A DNA stretch of 56,539 nt from DUUI01 sp964345765. Its GTDB lineage: Bacteria; Bacillota_I; Bacilli_A; Erysipelotrichales; Erysipelotrichaceae. Of the stretch, positions 16,448 to 24,668 are shown one piece after another. Both the position numbers and the translations under genes were made by a program. Every line of letters starts with the position of its first letter. Within the stretch, counting starts at the first letter, position 1. Under the pieces are notes generated by a model that did no database searches, had not been told where the DNA came from, and saw only the letters and a list, made by a program, of their open reading frames with translations. The DNA is taken from the NCBI GenBank assembly GCA_964345765.1, contig CAYFSJ010000004.1, positions 1 to 56,539 of the forward strand. Reading direction: 5' to 3'.

Positions 16448-17281
16448 CTATTTACTATTACGACGACGTACAATGAGGTCGTTTGATTTGTTTTTCTTCT
16501 TACGAGTTTTAACACCCATGGCTTTTTTGCCCCATGGAGTCATTGGTGCGACACGTCCGATTGGTGTACGTCCTTCACCACCACCATGTGGGTGGTCATT
16601 AGGGTTCATTGCGGAACCACGAACAGTTGGACGAATTCCTAACCAACGTTGACGACCTGCTTTACCAATGTTAACTAGTGAGTGGTCTTGGTTTCCTACT
16701 TCACCAATGGTTGCACGGCATGTTCCAAGAACACGACGAACTTCACCAGAAGCAAGTTTTACTGTGACATAACGATCTTCAATCCCTAATACTTGAGCTG
16801 CTGCTCCAGCAGAACGGACCATTTGTCCACCTTTACCAGGTTTTAATTCGATGTTATGAATAACTGTCCCTTCAGGGATATTTCTTAATTGAAGTGCGTT
16901 ACCAACTTTAATGTCGACTGCATCTCCAGAAACAACTTCCATACCAACTTTTAATCCTTTAGGTGCGATGATATAGCGTTTTTCACCATCTGCATAGTGT
17001 AATAAGCTAATGTTTGCGCTTCTGTTTGGATCGTATTCAATTGTTGCTACTTTTGCTGGGACATCGTCTTTATTACGTTTGAAATCGATAATACGATAAC
17101 GTTGTTTGTGTCCGCCACCTTGGTGACGAGTTGTAATACGGCCTAAGTTATTACGGCCAGCTTTTTTACTTTTCTTTTCAAGTAATGATTTCTCTGGTTT
17201 AACTTTTGATAAACCTGAATAATCAAGACCTGTCATTCCACGACGAGCATTTGTCGTCGGCTTATAGGTTTTAATCGCCAT
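16448..17281 (-). CDS. rplB: 50S ribosomal protein L2
   Basis: L2 is needed for subunit joining and peptidyl-transferase activity. 277 residues, with R-N-N-L-G-R-I-T-T-R-H-Q-G-G-G-H and the catalytic-centre-proximal N-P-N-D-H-P-H-G-G-G-E-G. A 67-base gap separates it from rplW, larger than elsewhere in the operon, with a weak imperfect hairpin and no U-run. Confidence 0.97.
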   Translation of the reverse strand: MAIKTYKPTTNARRGMTGLDYSGLSKVKPEKSLLEKKSKKAGRNNLGRITTRHQGGGHKQRYRIIDFKRNKDDVPAKVATIEYDPNRSANISLLHYADGEKRYIIAPKGLKVGMEVVSGDAVDIKVGNALQLRNIPEGTVIHNIELKPGKGGQMVRSAGAAAQVLGIEDRYVTVKLASGEVRRVLGTCRATIGEVGNQDHSLVNIGKAGRQRWLGIRPTVRGSAMNPNDHPHGGGEGRTPIGRVAPMTPWGKKAMGVKTRKKKNKSNDLIVRRRNSK

Positions 17282-17348
17282 GATTAACCTTTTCCTCCTT
17301 ACGCGTGTTATCCGGAAATAGCGTTTTCTTCCGATATTTGTCTAATGA

Positions 17349-17633
17349 CTATAGAACGTCGATTGTATGTCCTTCTTTTAGAGTGACAATCGCTTTTTTA
17401 ACAGCAGCTGTCTTCCCTACGAAACGTCCAACTTTTTTAGTTTTCTTACGAACGTTCACTACATTGACTTTTTCGACTTTAACATCGAAGATTTCTTCGA
17501 TAGCCTTTTTGATTTGAACTTTGTTGGTTCCTTTTGCTACAGCAAAGGTGACCACTCTTCCATCTTCACCAATTCGAACTGTTTTTTCAGTATAAATTGG
17601 ATAAAGAATAATATCTCTAGGATTTTGACTCAT
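17349..17633 (-). CDS. rplW: 50S ribosomal protein L23
   Basis: Exit-tunnel protein that docks trigger factor and SRP. 94 residues from the ATG at 17633. That ATG is one base after the rplD stop and is preferred over a TTG three codons upstream, because the GGGGAGG lies too close to the TTG. Contains N-K-V-Q-I-K-K-A-I-E-E-I-F and V-N-V-V-N-V-R-K-K-T-K. Standard order rplD-rplW-rplB. Confidence 0.95.
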   Translation of the reverse strand: MSQNPRDIILYPIYTEKTVRIGEDGRVVTFAVAKGTNKVQIKKAIEEIFDVKVEKVNVVNVRKKTKKVGRFVGKTAAVKKAIVTLKEGHTIDVL

Positions 17634-17634
17634 A

Positions 17635-18264
17635 TTAAGCAAAGACCTCCCCAGCTAATTCTGCTGCTGATTTGGTGAATACAACATGACTTGAATTCAT
17701 CACATCATAGACATTAACTTGGTCAACAGTAATTAAGAGTACTTGTTGTAAGTTGCGAAGTGATAGATATGCGTTTTCAGCATCTTCTTGTCCATCAACC
17801 ACAAATACTGTTTTCTTGTTTAGTTCTAATGCTTCTAATAATTTAACGAAATCCTTTGTTTTAGGAGCATCGAAGCTTAAGTTTTCAATAACTTTTAATT
17901 CATTGTCTAATACTTTTTGACTCAAGATTGAGCGAATTGCTAAACGACGAACTTTACGATTAAGTTTTGTTGTATAGCTTCTTGGAGTTGGTCCAAAGAC
18001 TACTCCACCACCACGCCATTGTGGAGAACGGATTGACCCTTGTCGAGCACGTCCAGTTCCTTTTTGACGCCATGGTTTACGTCCACCACCTCGTACTTCA
18101 GAACGGTCTTTAACTTTATGTGTTCCTTGACGTAGTGAATTTTGTTGTGCGACAACCGCATCAAATAAAACTTGTTTATTTGGTTCGATGCCAAACACTG
18201 CCTCTTCTAATTCGATTTCAGAAACAGCTTTACCCTCTAAATTAAGTACATCTAATTTTGGCAT
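17635..18264 (-). CDS. rplD: 50S ribosomal protein L4
   Basis: L4 lines the exit tunnel and in E. coli represses the S10 operon. 209 residues, with the conserved tunnel loop G-G-G-R-K-P-W-R-Q-K-G-T-G-R-A-R and S-I-R-S-P. No substitution is apparent in the macrolide-contact part of the loop. Confidence 0.97.
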   Translation of the reverse strand: MPKLDVLNLEGKAVSEIELEEAVFGIEPNKQVLFDAVVAQQNSLRQGTHKVKDRSEVRGGGRKPWRQKGTGRARQGSIRSPQWRGGGVVFGPTPRSYTTKLNRKVRRLAIRSILSQKVLDNELKVIENLSFDAPKTKDFVKLLEALELNKKTVFVVDGQEDAENAYLSLRNLQQVLLITVDQVNVYDVMNSSHVVFTKSAAELAGEVFA

Positions 18265-18266
18265 GT

Positions 18267-18947
18267 CTATTCCTCCTTACCTGCTAAATCAATTAATTCG
18301 ACCGCATCGACCTTTTTAACTGGTTTAACTGTTGAGCTGATTGTTACCACTCCTCTTTTAGGTCCAGGAACGTTTCCTTTAATTAAAAGGTAGTTGTTGT
18401 CAGCATCGACTTTAATAATTTCTAAGTTTTGGTTAGTTCTCATCTTGTATCCTTCTTGACCCGCTTTTGTTAAGCCAGGTTTAACGGATGTAGAGTTAAC
18501 CCCAATGTTTGCGAATGATCCAGGTACACGGTGTGATTTAGAACCGTGCGATTTAGGACCAATTGCTTGATTGTTACGATAGATAGCTCCCTTGAAACCT
18601 TTACCGCGAGAACGTCCACGGACATCCACTTTTTCGCCAGCTTCAAATAAATCTGCTTTGACTTCGCTACCCACTTCTAAGTTTGTCATTTCTTCACCTT
18701 TGAATTCTCTTAGGTGACGTTTAGCTGTTGTATCAGCTTTTGCTGCATGTCCCTTTTGAGCTTGGTTTTGTTTTTGTTCTTTGACATCAACAACCCCAAG
18801 TTGAACTGCATCATAACCATCAGTTTCAGTTGTTTTCTTTTGTAATACTACGTTAGGAAGTACTTCAACGACTGTGACTGGAACTAATGATCCATCTGTT
18901 AAGAAGACTTGTGTCATTCCTAATTTACGTCCGATTAATCCTTTCAT
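18267..18947 (-). CDS. rplC: 50S ribosomal protein L3
   Basis: Large-subunit assembly initiator close to the peptidyl-transferase centre. The start at 18947 gives M-K-G-L-I-G-R-K-L-G-M-T-Q (226 residues), with AGGAGGG upstream; a start 39 bases further up would add a non-conserved leader. Contains G-R-S-R-G-K-G-F-K-G and G-S-K-S-H-R-V-P-G-S. Confidence 0.96.
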   Translation of the reverse strand: MKGLIGRKLGMTQVFLTDGSLVPVTVVEVLPNVVLQKKTTETDGYDAVQLGVVDVKEQKQNQAQKGHAAKADTTAKRHLREFKGEEMTNLEVGSEVKADLFEAGEKVDVRGRSRGKGFKGAIYRNNQAIGPKSHGSKSHRVPGSFANIGVNSTSVKPGLTKAGQEGYKMRTNQNLEIIKVDADNNYLLIKGNVPGPKRGVVTISSTVKPVKKVDAVELIDLAGKEE

Positions 18948-18957
18948 GTCTACCCTC

Positions 18958-19269
18958 CTAAAGTTTGATCTCGATATCAACACCACTTGGTAAATCTAGA
19001 CGTGACATTGCATCGATTGTTTCTGCTGATGGTCCAATGATTTCGATTAAACGCTTATGCGTTCTAATTTCGAATTGTTCACGGGAATCCTTGTATTTGT
19101 GTACCGCTCTTAAGATTGTTACTACTTGTTTTTGTGTTGGAAGTGGTACAGGTCCAACGACTTTTTGTGCACCATTGTTAGTTGCAGTTTCAACGATTTT
19201 TTGAGCTGCACTATCAATTGTACGATGTTCATACGCTTTTAAACGTATTCTTACACTGTTTCTTGCCAT
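18958..19269 (-). CDS. rpsJ: 30S ribosomal protein S10
   Basis: S10 is in the 30S head and, as NusE, in antitermination complexes with NusB. 103 residues, with I-R-L-K-A-Y-E-H-R-T-I-D and H-K-R-L-I-E-I-I-G-P. First gene of the 26-gene superoperon, behind a perfect AAAAAGGAGG and a structured leader of about 120 bases. Confidence 0.97.
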   Translation of the reverse strand: MARNSVRIRLKAYEHRTIDSAAQKIVETATNNGAQKVVGPVPLPTQKQVVTILRAVHKYKDSREQFEIRTHKRLIEIIGPSAETIDAMSRLDLPSGVDIEIKL

Positions 19270-19391
19270 GGAAATCCTCCTTTTTGTCTATGTCCATGAT
19301 AGACTTCCGCTCTGTGTAAATTCCCCGACTTCTCACTGACCATGACAACGCGTCTCAGTGTGCCGGCAACCTTGCACATCAATGCGGTAGC
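19270..19391 (-). promoter_or_regulatory. Structured 5' leader of the S10 operon
   Basis: Between the predicted start point (about 19391) and rpsJ lie two clear hairpins. One is at 19334-19360 (CACTGA/TCAGTG, with inner GAC/GTC pairing). The other is at 19286-19304 (GTCTAT/ATAGAC), just ahead of the Shine-Dalgarno. The leader is much GC-richer than nearby spacers. It is probably a ribosomal-protein-binding autoregulatory leader; which protein binds cannot be read from the sequence. Confidence 0.6.
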
Positions 19392-19397
19392 TTTAGT

Positions 19398-19426
19398 ATT
19401 GTATAATAAATAAAACCCAATTGCAA
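19398..19426 (-). promoter_or_regulatory. Promoter of the S10-spc-alpha superoperon
   Basis: Minus-strand -35 TTGCAA (19421-19426), 17-base spacer and -10 TACAAT (19398-19403), right after the terminator of the upstream gene. This is the only strong promoter seen for the ribosomal cluster. Confidence 0.8.
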
Positions 19427-19428
19427 AC

Positions 19429-19455
19429 AAAAAGTGCACTATTTTGGCACTTTTT
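19429..19455 (-). terminator. Terminator after the GNAT gene
   Basis: Stem AAAAAGTGC/GCACTTTTT with a 9-base loop and flanking T-runs in both directions. It isolates the S10 promoter from the upstream acetyltransferase gene. Confidence 0.8.
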
Positions 19456-19491
19456 TCATTTAAATATATTTTCGACCCTAATCAAGCTTAA

Positions 19492-19776
19492 TTATCGGCT
19501 TACTTTTCTAAAATCGATGTCTTGATACTGCTCATCTTTGTTGAATTTATCAACAACATATGGACAAACAGGCATTATTTTTAGATTTTCTTCTCTAGCA
19601 TACTGTACTACCGCATCAACTAATTGACCGGCAATCCCTTGACCTCTAAGCGCAGGAGCAGTGAACGTATGATCGACATAAAGAACATCATCTCTTTTCT
19701 GCCATGTTATCTCAGCAACTTTTCTACCTTCTTCATTATTATGGTAGAACCTGTTTTCTTCTCTTATAAATTCCAT
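19492..19776 (-). CDS. Small GNAT N-acetyltransferase (YjdJ-like)
   Basis: 94-residue protein of the short GNAT family (COG2388). The acetyl-CoA-binding motif R-G-Q-G-I-A-G is at 44-50, preceded by the strand L-Y-V-D-H-T-F. The C-terminal P-V-C-P-Y-V contains the Cys often seen in this family. The substrate is unknown. It has a good ribosome-binding site (GTAGGAGG), an extended -10 (TGTTATAAT) upstream and a terminator downstream, so it is monocistronic. Confidence 0.85.
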   Translation of the reverse strand: MEFIREENRFYHNNEEGRKVAEITWQKRDDVLYVDHTFTAPALRGQGIAGQLVDAVVQYAREENLKIMPVCPYVVDKFNKDEQYQDIDFRKVSR

Positions 19777-19872
19777 TTTGTATTCCTCCTACCCCAATTA
19801 TAACAAACTCTCTATTTCACTTTTCGATTTTGAACTTTCAAACTATGATACAATACTCTGCAGGAGGAAGAT

Positions 19873-20268
19873 ATGGATTATACTTTTACTGCACCGGCTC
19901 TTATATTTCCGGCTATCTCTTTGTTAATGTTAGCTTATACGCAACGTTTTTTAACACTCTCAGATTTGGTGAGACAACTACATCGCCGTTATTTAGATTC
20001 TAATAAAGAAGATAAGAATACTTTGTATCAAATTGATAATATTGCTAAGCGGATAAAGATCATTCGCTTAACCCAACAAATGGGAGCATTGGCCTTTGCT
20101 TTATCGACCTTAGCTATGATCACCTTTATTGTATCTACTGAACAAAATTCTTTATTTTTCTTTATTTTATCACTGATAACTTTATTAATTTCACTCGCTT
20201 TATTACTTTATGAACTTCATATTTCAGTTGAAGCAATCAACTTACAATTAGAAGATATGAAAGACTAA
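19873..20268 (+). CDS. DUF2721-family membrane protein
   Basis: 131 residues. A hydrophobic N-terminal segment is followed by L-T-L-S-D-L-V-R-Q-L-H-R-R-Y and a cytoplasmic amphipathic region. A long hydrophobic pair (about 75-120) comes next, typical of DUF2721 proteins. Function unknown. Preceded by TGATACAAT (extended -10) and GCAGGAGG. Its stop codon overlaps the stop of the convergent FemA-like gene (shared CTAA). Confidence 0.75.
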   Translation: MDYTFTAPALIFPAISLLMLAYTQRFLTLSDLVRQLHRRYLDSNKEDKNTLYQIDNIAKRIKIIRLTQQMGALAFALSTLAMITFIVSTEQNSLFFFILSLITLLISLALLLYELHISVEAINLQLEDMKD

Positions 20269-21500
20269 GAACGAATCTTATGAACAATCGAATAAAGTGA
20301 GTTCATTAGTGGTGAAACAACAATAACAAAGTTTCCAGGTTGTTCAATAACATGTCCATTAAAGCCTTTCTTAAAGGAATGAACCCCTACTTCTTCACTT
20401 CCACTATACTCTCCCATTGTTCCATAGAGATTATAACGAATCACTTCTTGATCAAGAGCCCATAACAGGGCTTCTTTTTGTAATGCGTATGGTCCATCAT
20501 AATTAAAGTATTTCTCATAAGCACCACTATATAGATAGGTTACTTCATCGCCATATCGAACAAACATCGCCCCAGCTAAAGGCGTCAGTTCATCTTCAAA
20601 CTCCATTTCAGATAACTCAGCTAATCTTTTACGTATACTAGTCAGCTGGATATTCACTTCATTGAGTTTACCACGATTCTTTTTACGATTTAAATTTTGT
20701 TCTAACTGTGACTTTTCTTCTAAGTATTCAATTTCATCTTCCCTAAGTTGTTTTTGATACTCATCAAAGTTAATCATTGCTACAAGCATTCTTAAATCAT
20801 TGCCAAACTCAGTCATCATATGATGATAAAAATTAGTGTTTCGATTATCAAAATCACGACGTTGGGCAGTATGTTCCATTAAGTCTATAAAAATGTCTAT
20901 TTCATCAGGTTTCAATTCTTTAATCACCATCGGCATTTTAGAAGTGCGATTAATAAGTGTCCGAGCGGATTGTTTTAAAGACTTCATCATTTGTTTCTCA
21001 TCATTAATTTCTGACATATCCTTGACAAACATCCATCGTCCAACCCCATTTATTAATGTGTTTTCAAAGCCTTGATGGTTCAAGCCAACTGCTTTTAGAT
21101 TGTTGATAAACGCTTCATTGTTAAACTCATTGGTTTCAACACCATTCTCATCTCTACTTTTAACTTCAAAATTAGGTGTCACAACTACATGTAAACAATG
21201 ATACTTCTTGAGTGCTTGTTTAACATGATTAAAAAAGAATGTTAATAATTCTCGATTATCATAATCAATCATTGGACCTTGGTTACAGTGCGCAATCGTA
21301 TATTTAGAGATAACAGAACGAATTAAAAATAATCCACCCGCAATAATCTCATCATTCTCTTTCACACCAAAACAGACCACTTGTTTTCCTTGTGCTTTTT
21401 GAACATTAGCCATCGCTCGACTCTGAGTAAAAGAAGACAATTTATAATTACGACTAAAATCATCAAACTCTTCTAAACTTAATTCAACAAACTTATACAT
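20265..21500 (-). CDS. FemA/FemX-type aminoacyltransferase
   Basis: 411 residues. FemABX enzymes use aminoacyl-tRNA to add amino acids to the peptide of lipid II or peptidoglycan. Two GNAT-like halves are visible, separated by a charged coiled coil (about 244-300) like the tRNA-synthetase-like arm of FemA. The C-terminal half has Y-N-L-Y-G-T-M-G-E-Y and G-V-H-S-F-K-K-G-F-N-G, typical of FemX/FemA. It suggests crossbridge synthesis and hence a cell wall, though some FemAB-like enzymes modify other substrates. Two bases separate it from the thioredoxin-like gene. Confidence 0.85.
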   Translation of the reverse strand: MYKFVELSLEEFDDFSRNYKLSSFTQSRAMANVQKAQGKQVVCFGVKENDEIIAGGLFLIRSVISKYTIAHCNQGPMIDYDNRELLTFFFNHVKQALKKYHCLHVVVTPNFEVKSRDENGVETNEFNNEAFINNLKAVGLNHQGFENTLINGVGRWMFVKDMSEINDEKQMMKSLKQSARTLINRTSKMPMVIKELKPDEIDIFIDLMEHTAQRRDFDNRNTNFYHHMMTEFGNDLRMLVAMINFDEYQKQLREDEIEYLEEKSQLEQNLNRKKNRGKLNEVNIQLTSIRKRLAELSEMEFEDELTPLAGAMFVRYGDEVTYLYSGAYEKYFNYDGPYALQKEALLWALDQEVIRYNLYGTMGEYSGSEEVGVHSFKKGFNGHVIEQPGNFVIVVSPLMNSLYSIVHKIRS

Positions 21501-21502
21501 CC

Positions 21503-21835
21503 TTACTTACCATCCTCTTCTAAACTTCTAAATCGATTTAAAACATCTTGTAGTTGATCTAGTTTTAAGTAGCCTGCCTGTCTCATAAATTCTTTACCTT
21601 CATAAAACAGAATAAAGGCAGGGACACTAAAGATTGTTAGTTGAGCTCCAATCTCTGGCTGATCATCAATGTTCACCTCAGCTAAGGCAACTTCAGGATG
21701 TTGTTTTAAGATGGTCTCAACTTGTGGTTTTAATGCATGACACACACCACACCATAAACGAGAAAAATAAACTAGACTCAGTTTATTTTCTTGTATTAAA
21801 TTTTCAAATTCTTGATTGTTTTTTATCATTTCCAT
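21503..21835 (-). CDS. Thioredoxin-like protein
   Basis: 110 residues with thioredoxin fold features: active site W-C-G-V-C (Cys29, Cys32) and cis-Pro in F-S-V-P-A-F. The central pair G-V differs from thioredoxin's G-P, so the redox potential probably differs. No signal peptide, so cytoplasmic. The extended -10 TGCTATAGT (21842-21850) is placed so that transcription would begin at or next to the ATG, and there is no Shine-Dalgarno. Leads a two-gene unit with the FemA-like gene. Confidence 0.87.
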   Translation of the reverse strand: MEMIKNNQEFENLIQENKLSLVYFSRLWCGVCHALKPQVETILKQHPEVALAEVNIDDQPEIGAQLTIFSVPAFILFYEGKEFMRQAGYLKLDQLQDVLNRFRSLEEDGK

Positions 21836-21841
21836 GGCATT

Positions 21842-21850
21842 ACTATAGCA
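21842..21850 (-). promoter_or_regulatory. Extended -10 promoter giving a probable leaderless mRNA
   Basis: TGCTATAGT on the minus strand. The hexamer ends 7 bases before the A of the start codon at 21835, so +1 would fall on the start codon. Confidence 0.5.
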
Positions 21851-21881
21851 TATTTACTAAAGATAAGTAACGCAGGAAACC

Positions 21882-23738
21882 CTACGCTTCTTTAGTCAAT
21901 TGAATTGTTGCTTTAAATAAATCACCATCAACCTGAACACTTAATTGTCCATTTTGAAGTCGCAATAAGTCTTTCGCAATGGCCAACCCAAGTCCGTTTC
22001 CTTGTTCACTACGAGACATTTCCCCTTGAACAAAACGAGCGGTTAAATCTTCTGAACCAAGTTGATTTTTAGAAATGTTCTTAAAGCTAATCTCAAGTTT
22101 ATCATCATATGATTTACCTTCAACATAAACACGCGTATTCTCTAAAGCATATCTAGATATGTTTTCAAATAGGTTTTGATAGACACGATATAATTTTTGA
22201 CTATCGGCTAAGACAACATAATTAATGGACGGTTCATCAACCAGCAGCACCAGACCTTTTTCTTCAAAATCAGCTTGATATTCAACTAAGACTTGATTTA
22301 ACATCTCAAGTGCATTGAGTTCTGATAGATGAATTTCTACTTTACCTGAACTTGCTTTTGAGGCTTCAACCACATCATTGCTTAAATCACTTAATCGAAG
22401 TGCCTTGTCTTTAATAATCTTTAGATATTCTTGATGCTGATCTGGATTTTCATTATCGATAATAAGTTGTACATAATTTAGAATCGATGTTAAAGGTGTT
22501 TTTAAGTCATGGCTCACATTAGTTATTAACTCAATACTCATTCTTTCATCCTGTAACGATTTCTCTACTGCCGCCAAGAATCCTTGACTTAAGTTATTGA
22601 TATCATCTACGACATCACTATAGTGTATGTTAAATTCACTAGGATCTAATTGTCTGTCTATATCGCCTTGTCTAAGCGAATGAAGATGTTCATCAATTTG
22701 ATCTTGTTGGTTAAGTAATTTAATAAATTGATAGAGTAAATACAAATCAAAGATAAACAATAAAAATAACCCAGTACCTGAACTAAAAACAAAGACTACA
22801 AAGAAATGCAGGAAGAATAAACCAGCGAGTATTCCCAATACCTTAGTCTTTTTCTTAAACTCTTTTGTTAAACGGAATAAAGCGTTAAGAATTCTATAGG
22901 TGAGTGAGTTCTTAATTAATGTTCTATGTTTAATATTACTAATTAAATATAAGAGGATTAACAAACCCCATAACATGAAAGCAAATGCAATTAAAGTAAG
23001 GAAGATGAGATAGAGAATGGACATTCCATATTTTTGATATTTAAATATCATATAAAAGTATCTTCCAAACGATGATATTAATAAGAATAACAATCCAACC
23101 CCAACAACAAATATCTCAAGTGGAATCTTATTGAGAATATTCTTTTGTGAAGTCTTGGCATAATCGACTAAGAAAATAATCCCTAATAAGATAGCTGGAA
23201 TACCCAATGAAACACCCCATCTTAAATCCCCTAAGGCTAATAATTCTTTATGATCTTGGTTAAGTCGAAGATAGTTTGGATTCTCTGCTGTAAAACCTAC
23301 TAACAATTCGACATTTTCATAGTTAAATCCTAAGTCAAAAATAAATTGGTCCCCTGAAATGGTTCCATTTTCTAAATCGATTACCGAATATTTAACATAG
23401 TGATCTTCATTTAAGATATTTTCTTGATCATTGGATACTATAATTTCATGGTTGTCTTTACTAATTAATGCATAACTTAAATCAGAATAGACTTCATTTT
23501 CTCTTAATTGTTCAATTTCATTTTTAACGAGTTGACCCTGATTATAGTAATAAAAATCTAGATAATTAATTAAATTATTCGTTTCATCACGAAGATAGTT
23601 CTCTCCACGATTTGATTCATAAAATTCGGTTGATGATAAATAATTTGTATTAACATTGTAGATTGTGACTAATCCAGAAAAGACAGTCACACAAAATAAG
23701 AGTGATCCTAGAAAGAAGAGTGTTAACTTACGAATCAT
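21882..23738 (-). CDS. Sensor histidine kinase, multi-pass
   Basis: About 618 residues. One N-terminal helix precedes an extracytoplasmic domain of about 140 residues. Five or so further membrane helices follow (to about 340), then a HAMP-like linker and the kinase core. The H-box is V-S-H-D-L-K-T-P-L (His about 410), the N-box N-L-F-E-N-I-S-R-Y-A and the G2 box G-N-G-L-G-L-A-I. The usual D-x-G-x-G box is replaced by an F-K-N-I-S type sequence, as in a Firmicute subfamily. The start at 23738 overlaps the upstream micropeptide by 11 bases. Signal unknown. Confidence 0.9.
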   Translation of the reverse strand: MIRKLTLFFLGSLLFCVTVFSGLVTIYNVNTNYLSSTEFYESNRGENYLRDETNNLINYLDFYYYNQGQLVKNEIEQLRENEVYSDLSYALISKDNHEIIVSNDQENILNEDHYVKYSVIDLENGTISGDQFIFDLGFNYENVELLVGFTAENPNYLRLNQDHKELLALGDLRWGVSLGIPAILLGIIFLVDYAKTSQKNILNKIPLEIFVVGVGLLFLLISSFGRYFYMIFKYQKYGMSILYLIFLTLIAFAFMLWGLLILLYLISNIKHRTLIKNSLTYRILNALFRLTKEFKKKTKVLGILAGLFFLHFFVVFVFSSGTGLFLLFIFDLYLLYQFIKLLNQQDQIDEHLHSLRQGDIDRQLDPSEFNIHYSDVVDDINNLSQGFLAAVEKSLQDERMSIELITNVSHDLKTPLTSILNYVQLIIDNENPDQHQEYLKIIKDKALRLSDLSNDVVEASKASSGKVEIHLSELNALEMLNQVLVEYQADFEEKGLVLLVDEPSINYVVLADSQKLYRVYQNLFENISRYALENTRVYVEGKSYDDKLEISFKNISKNQLGSEDLTARFVQGEMSRSEQGNGLGLAIAKDLLRLQNGQLSVQVDGDLFKATIQLTKEA

Positions 23739-23862
23739 AGCAACCACCATGACAGGCGATGGTCTTTAATCGTCTATTCTTTTCTACCATTTTATTTCGA
23801 TAATACAAAAAAGTTTGATAACCCATAACTAGGGTTGCTGAAACGAGCGTGATTTTCAACAT
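23728..23862 (-). CDS. 44-residue membrane micropeptide with CHGGC tail
   Basis: Short gene between the response regulator and kinase. AAAAGGAG lies 7 bases before the ATG at 23862. The peptide has one hydrophobic helix (about 3-20), then a basic stretch (R-N-K-M-V-E-K-N-R-R-L-K) and the tail C-H-G-G-C-Y-D-S (Cys37, His38, Cys41). It starts 4 bases after the regulator stop and overlaps the kinase start by 11 bases. I do not recognise a family. A regulator or metal/redox sensor of the kinase is a guess; it could also serve only to couple translation. Confidence 0.6.
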   Translation of the reverse strand: MLKITLVSATLVMGYQTFLYYRNKMVEKNRRLKTIACHGGCYDS

Positions 23863-23866
23863 AATG

Positions 23867-24550
23867 TTACTCCTTTTCCATTTTATAACCGACACCCCAA
23901 ACAATTTTAAGGTATCTTGGATCTTTTGGATTAAGCTCAATTTTTTCTCTTAAGTGACGAATATGTACAGCGACCGTATTGGCGACATCATACCCTTCAT
24001 CTTGCCAAACCATTTCATATATTTGTTGAGACGAATAGACTCTGCCCGGTTTAGTCATTAACAGCTTAAGAATTTGATATTCAAGTGGTGTTAAAGCAAC
24101 CACTTGATAATCTACCATCACTTCTTTGGTTTCATCATTAAGGCGAATGTTCCCAACGACTAATTCATTTGATTTTGGTTTATTGAAAAATTGAGTTCGA
24201 CGCAATTGTGATTCAACGCGTGCTACTAACTCTTTCGCGCTAAAAGGTTTCGTAACATAATCATCTCCACCGATCTTTAATCCAACGATTTTATCTGTTT
24301 CCTCAGATTTCGCCGATAGAAAAATAACGGGAATGTTTGATTGTTGTCGTAACTGAATCACACAGGTGATCCCATCCATGATGGGCATCATGATATCGAT
24401 GATTAAAAGATGAATTTCATTTTCATTGATAATGTTTAAAGCTTCTTGTCCATTGAAGGCTTCATAGACTTGATAACCTTCTTTTTTTAAATAGTAACTT
24501 ATGACTTCAACAATGTTTTTATCGTCATCGCAGACACAAATTGAATACAT
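23867..24550 (-). CDS. OmpR/PhoB-family response regulator
   Basis: Receiver domain (about 1-118) with acidic pocket D-D-D at 8-10, phospho-acceptor Asp52 in L-L-I-I-D-I-M-M-P and Lys in V-T-K-P-F-S. A winged-helix DNA-binding domain follows (V-A-V-H-I-R-H-L-R-E-K-I). The ATG at 24550 is chosen because GAGG lies 8 bases upstream; a GTG three codons earlier touches that GAGG. First gene of regulator-micropeptide-kinase. Target genes unknown. Confidence 0.93.
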   Translation of the reverse strand: MYSICVCDDDKNIVEVISYYLKKEGYQVYEAFNGQEALNIINENEIHLLIIDIMMPIMDGITCVIQLRQQSNIPVIFLSAKSEETDKIVGLKIGGDDYVTKPFSAKELVARVESQLRRTQFFNKPKSNELVVGNIRLNDETKEVMVDYQVVALTPLEYQILKLLMTKPGRVYSSQQIYEMVWQDEGYDVANTVAVHIRHLREKIELNPKDPRYLKIVWGVGYKMEKE

Positions 24551-24618
24551 CTCTTTCACCTCGTCTATAGCATATCGTATAATTCTTAAGAAATTATGAA
24601 GAAAATCAACATTATTCT

Positions 24619-24645
24619 AAAAAAAGACTCTCCATTAGGAGAGCC
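24619..24645 (-). terminator. Terminator after tuf
   Basis: Stem GGCTCTCC/GGAGAGTC (one G-U type mismatch) with a 4-base loop is followed by seven T in the minus direction. Confidence 0.88.
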
Positions 24646-24668
24646 TTCTTAAATTTGTTTGATTAAAA

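Noticed and set aside
17282..17348. Inverted repeat between rplB and rplW as a terminator
   Set aside because: Only about five base pairs match well and no T-run follows, so it is not supportable as a terminator inside an essential operon.
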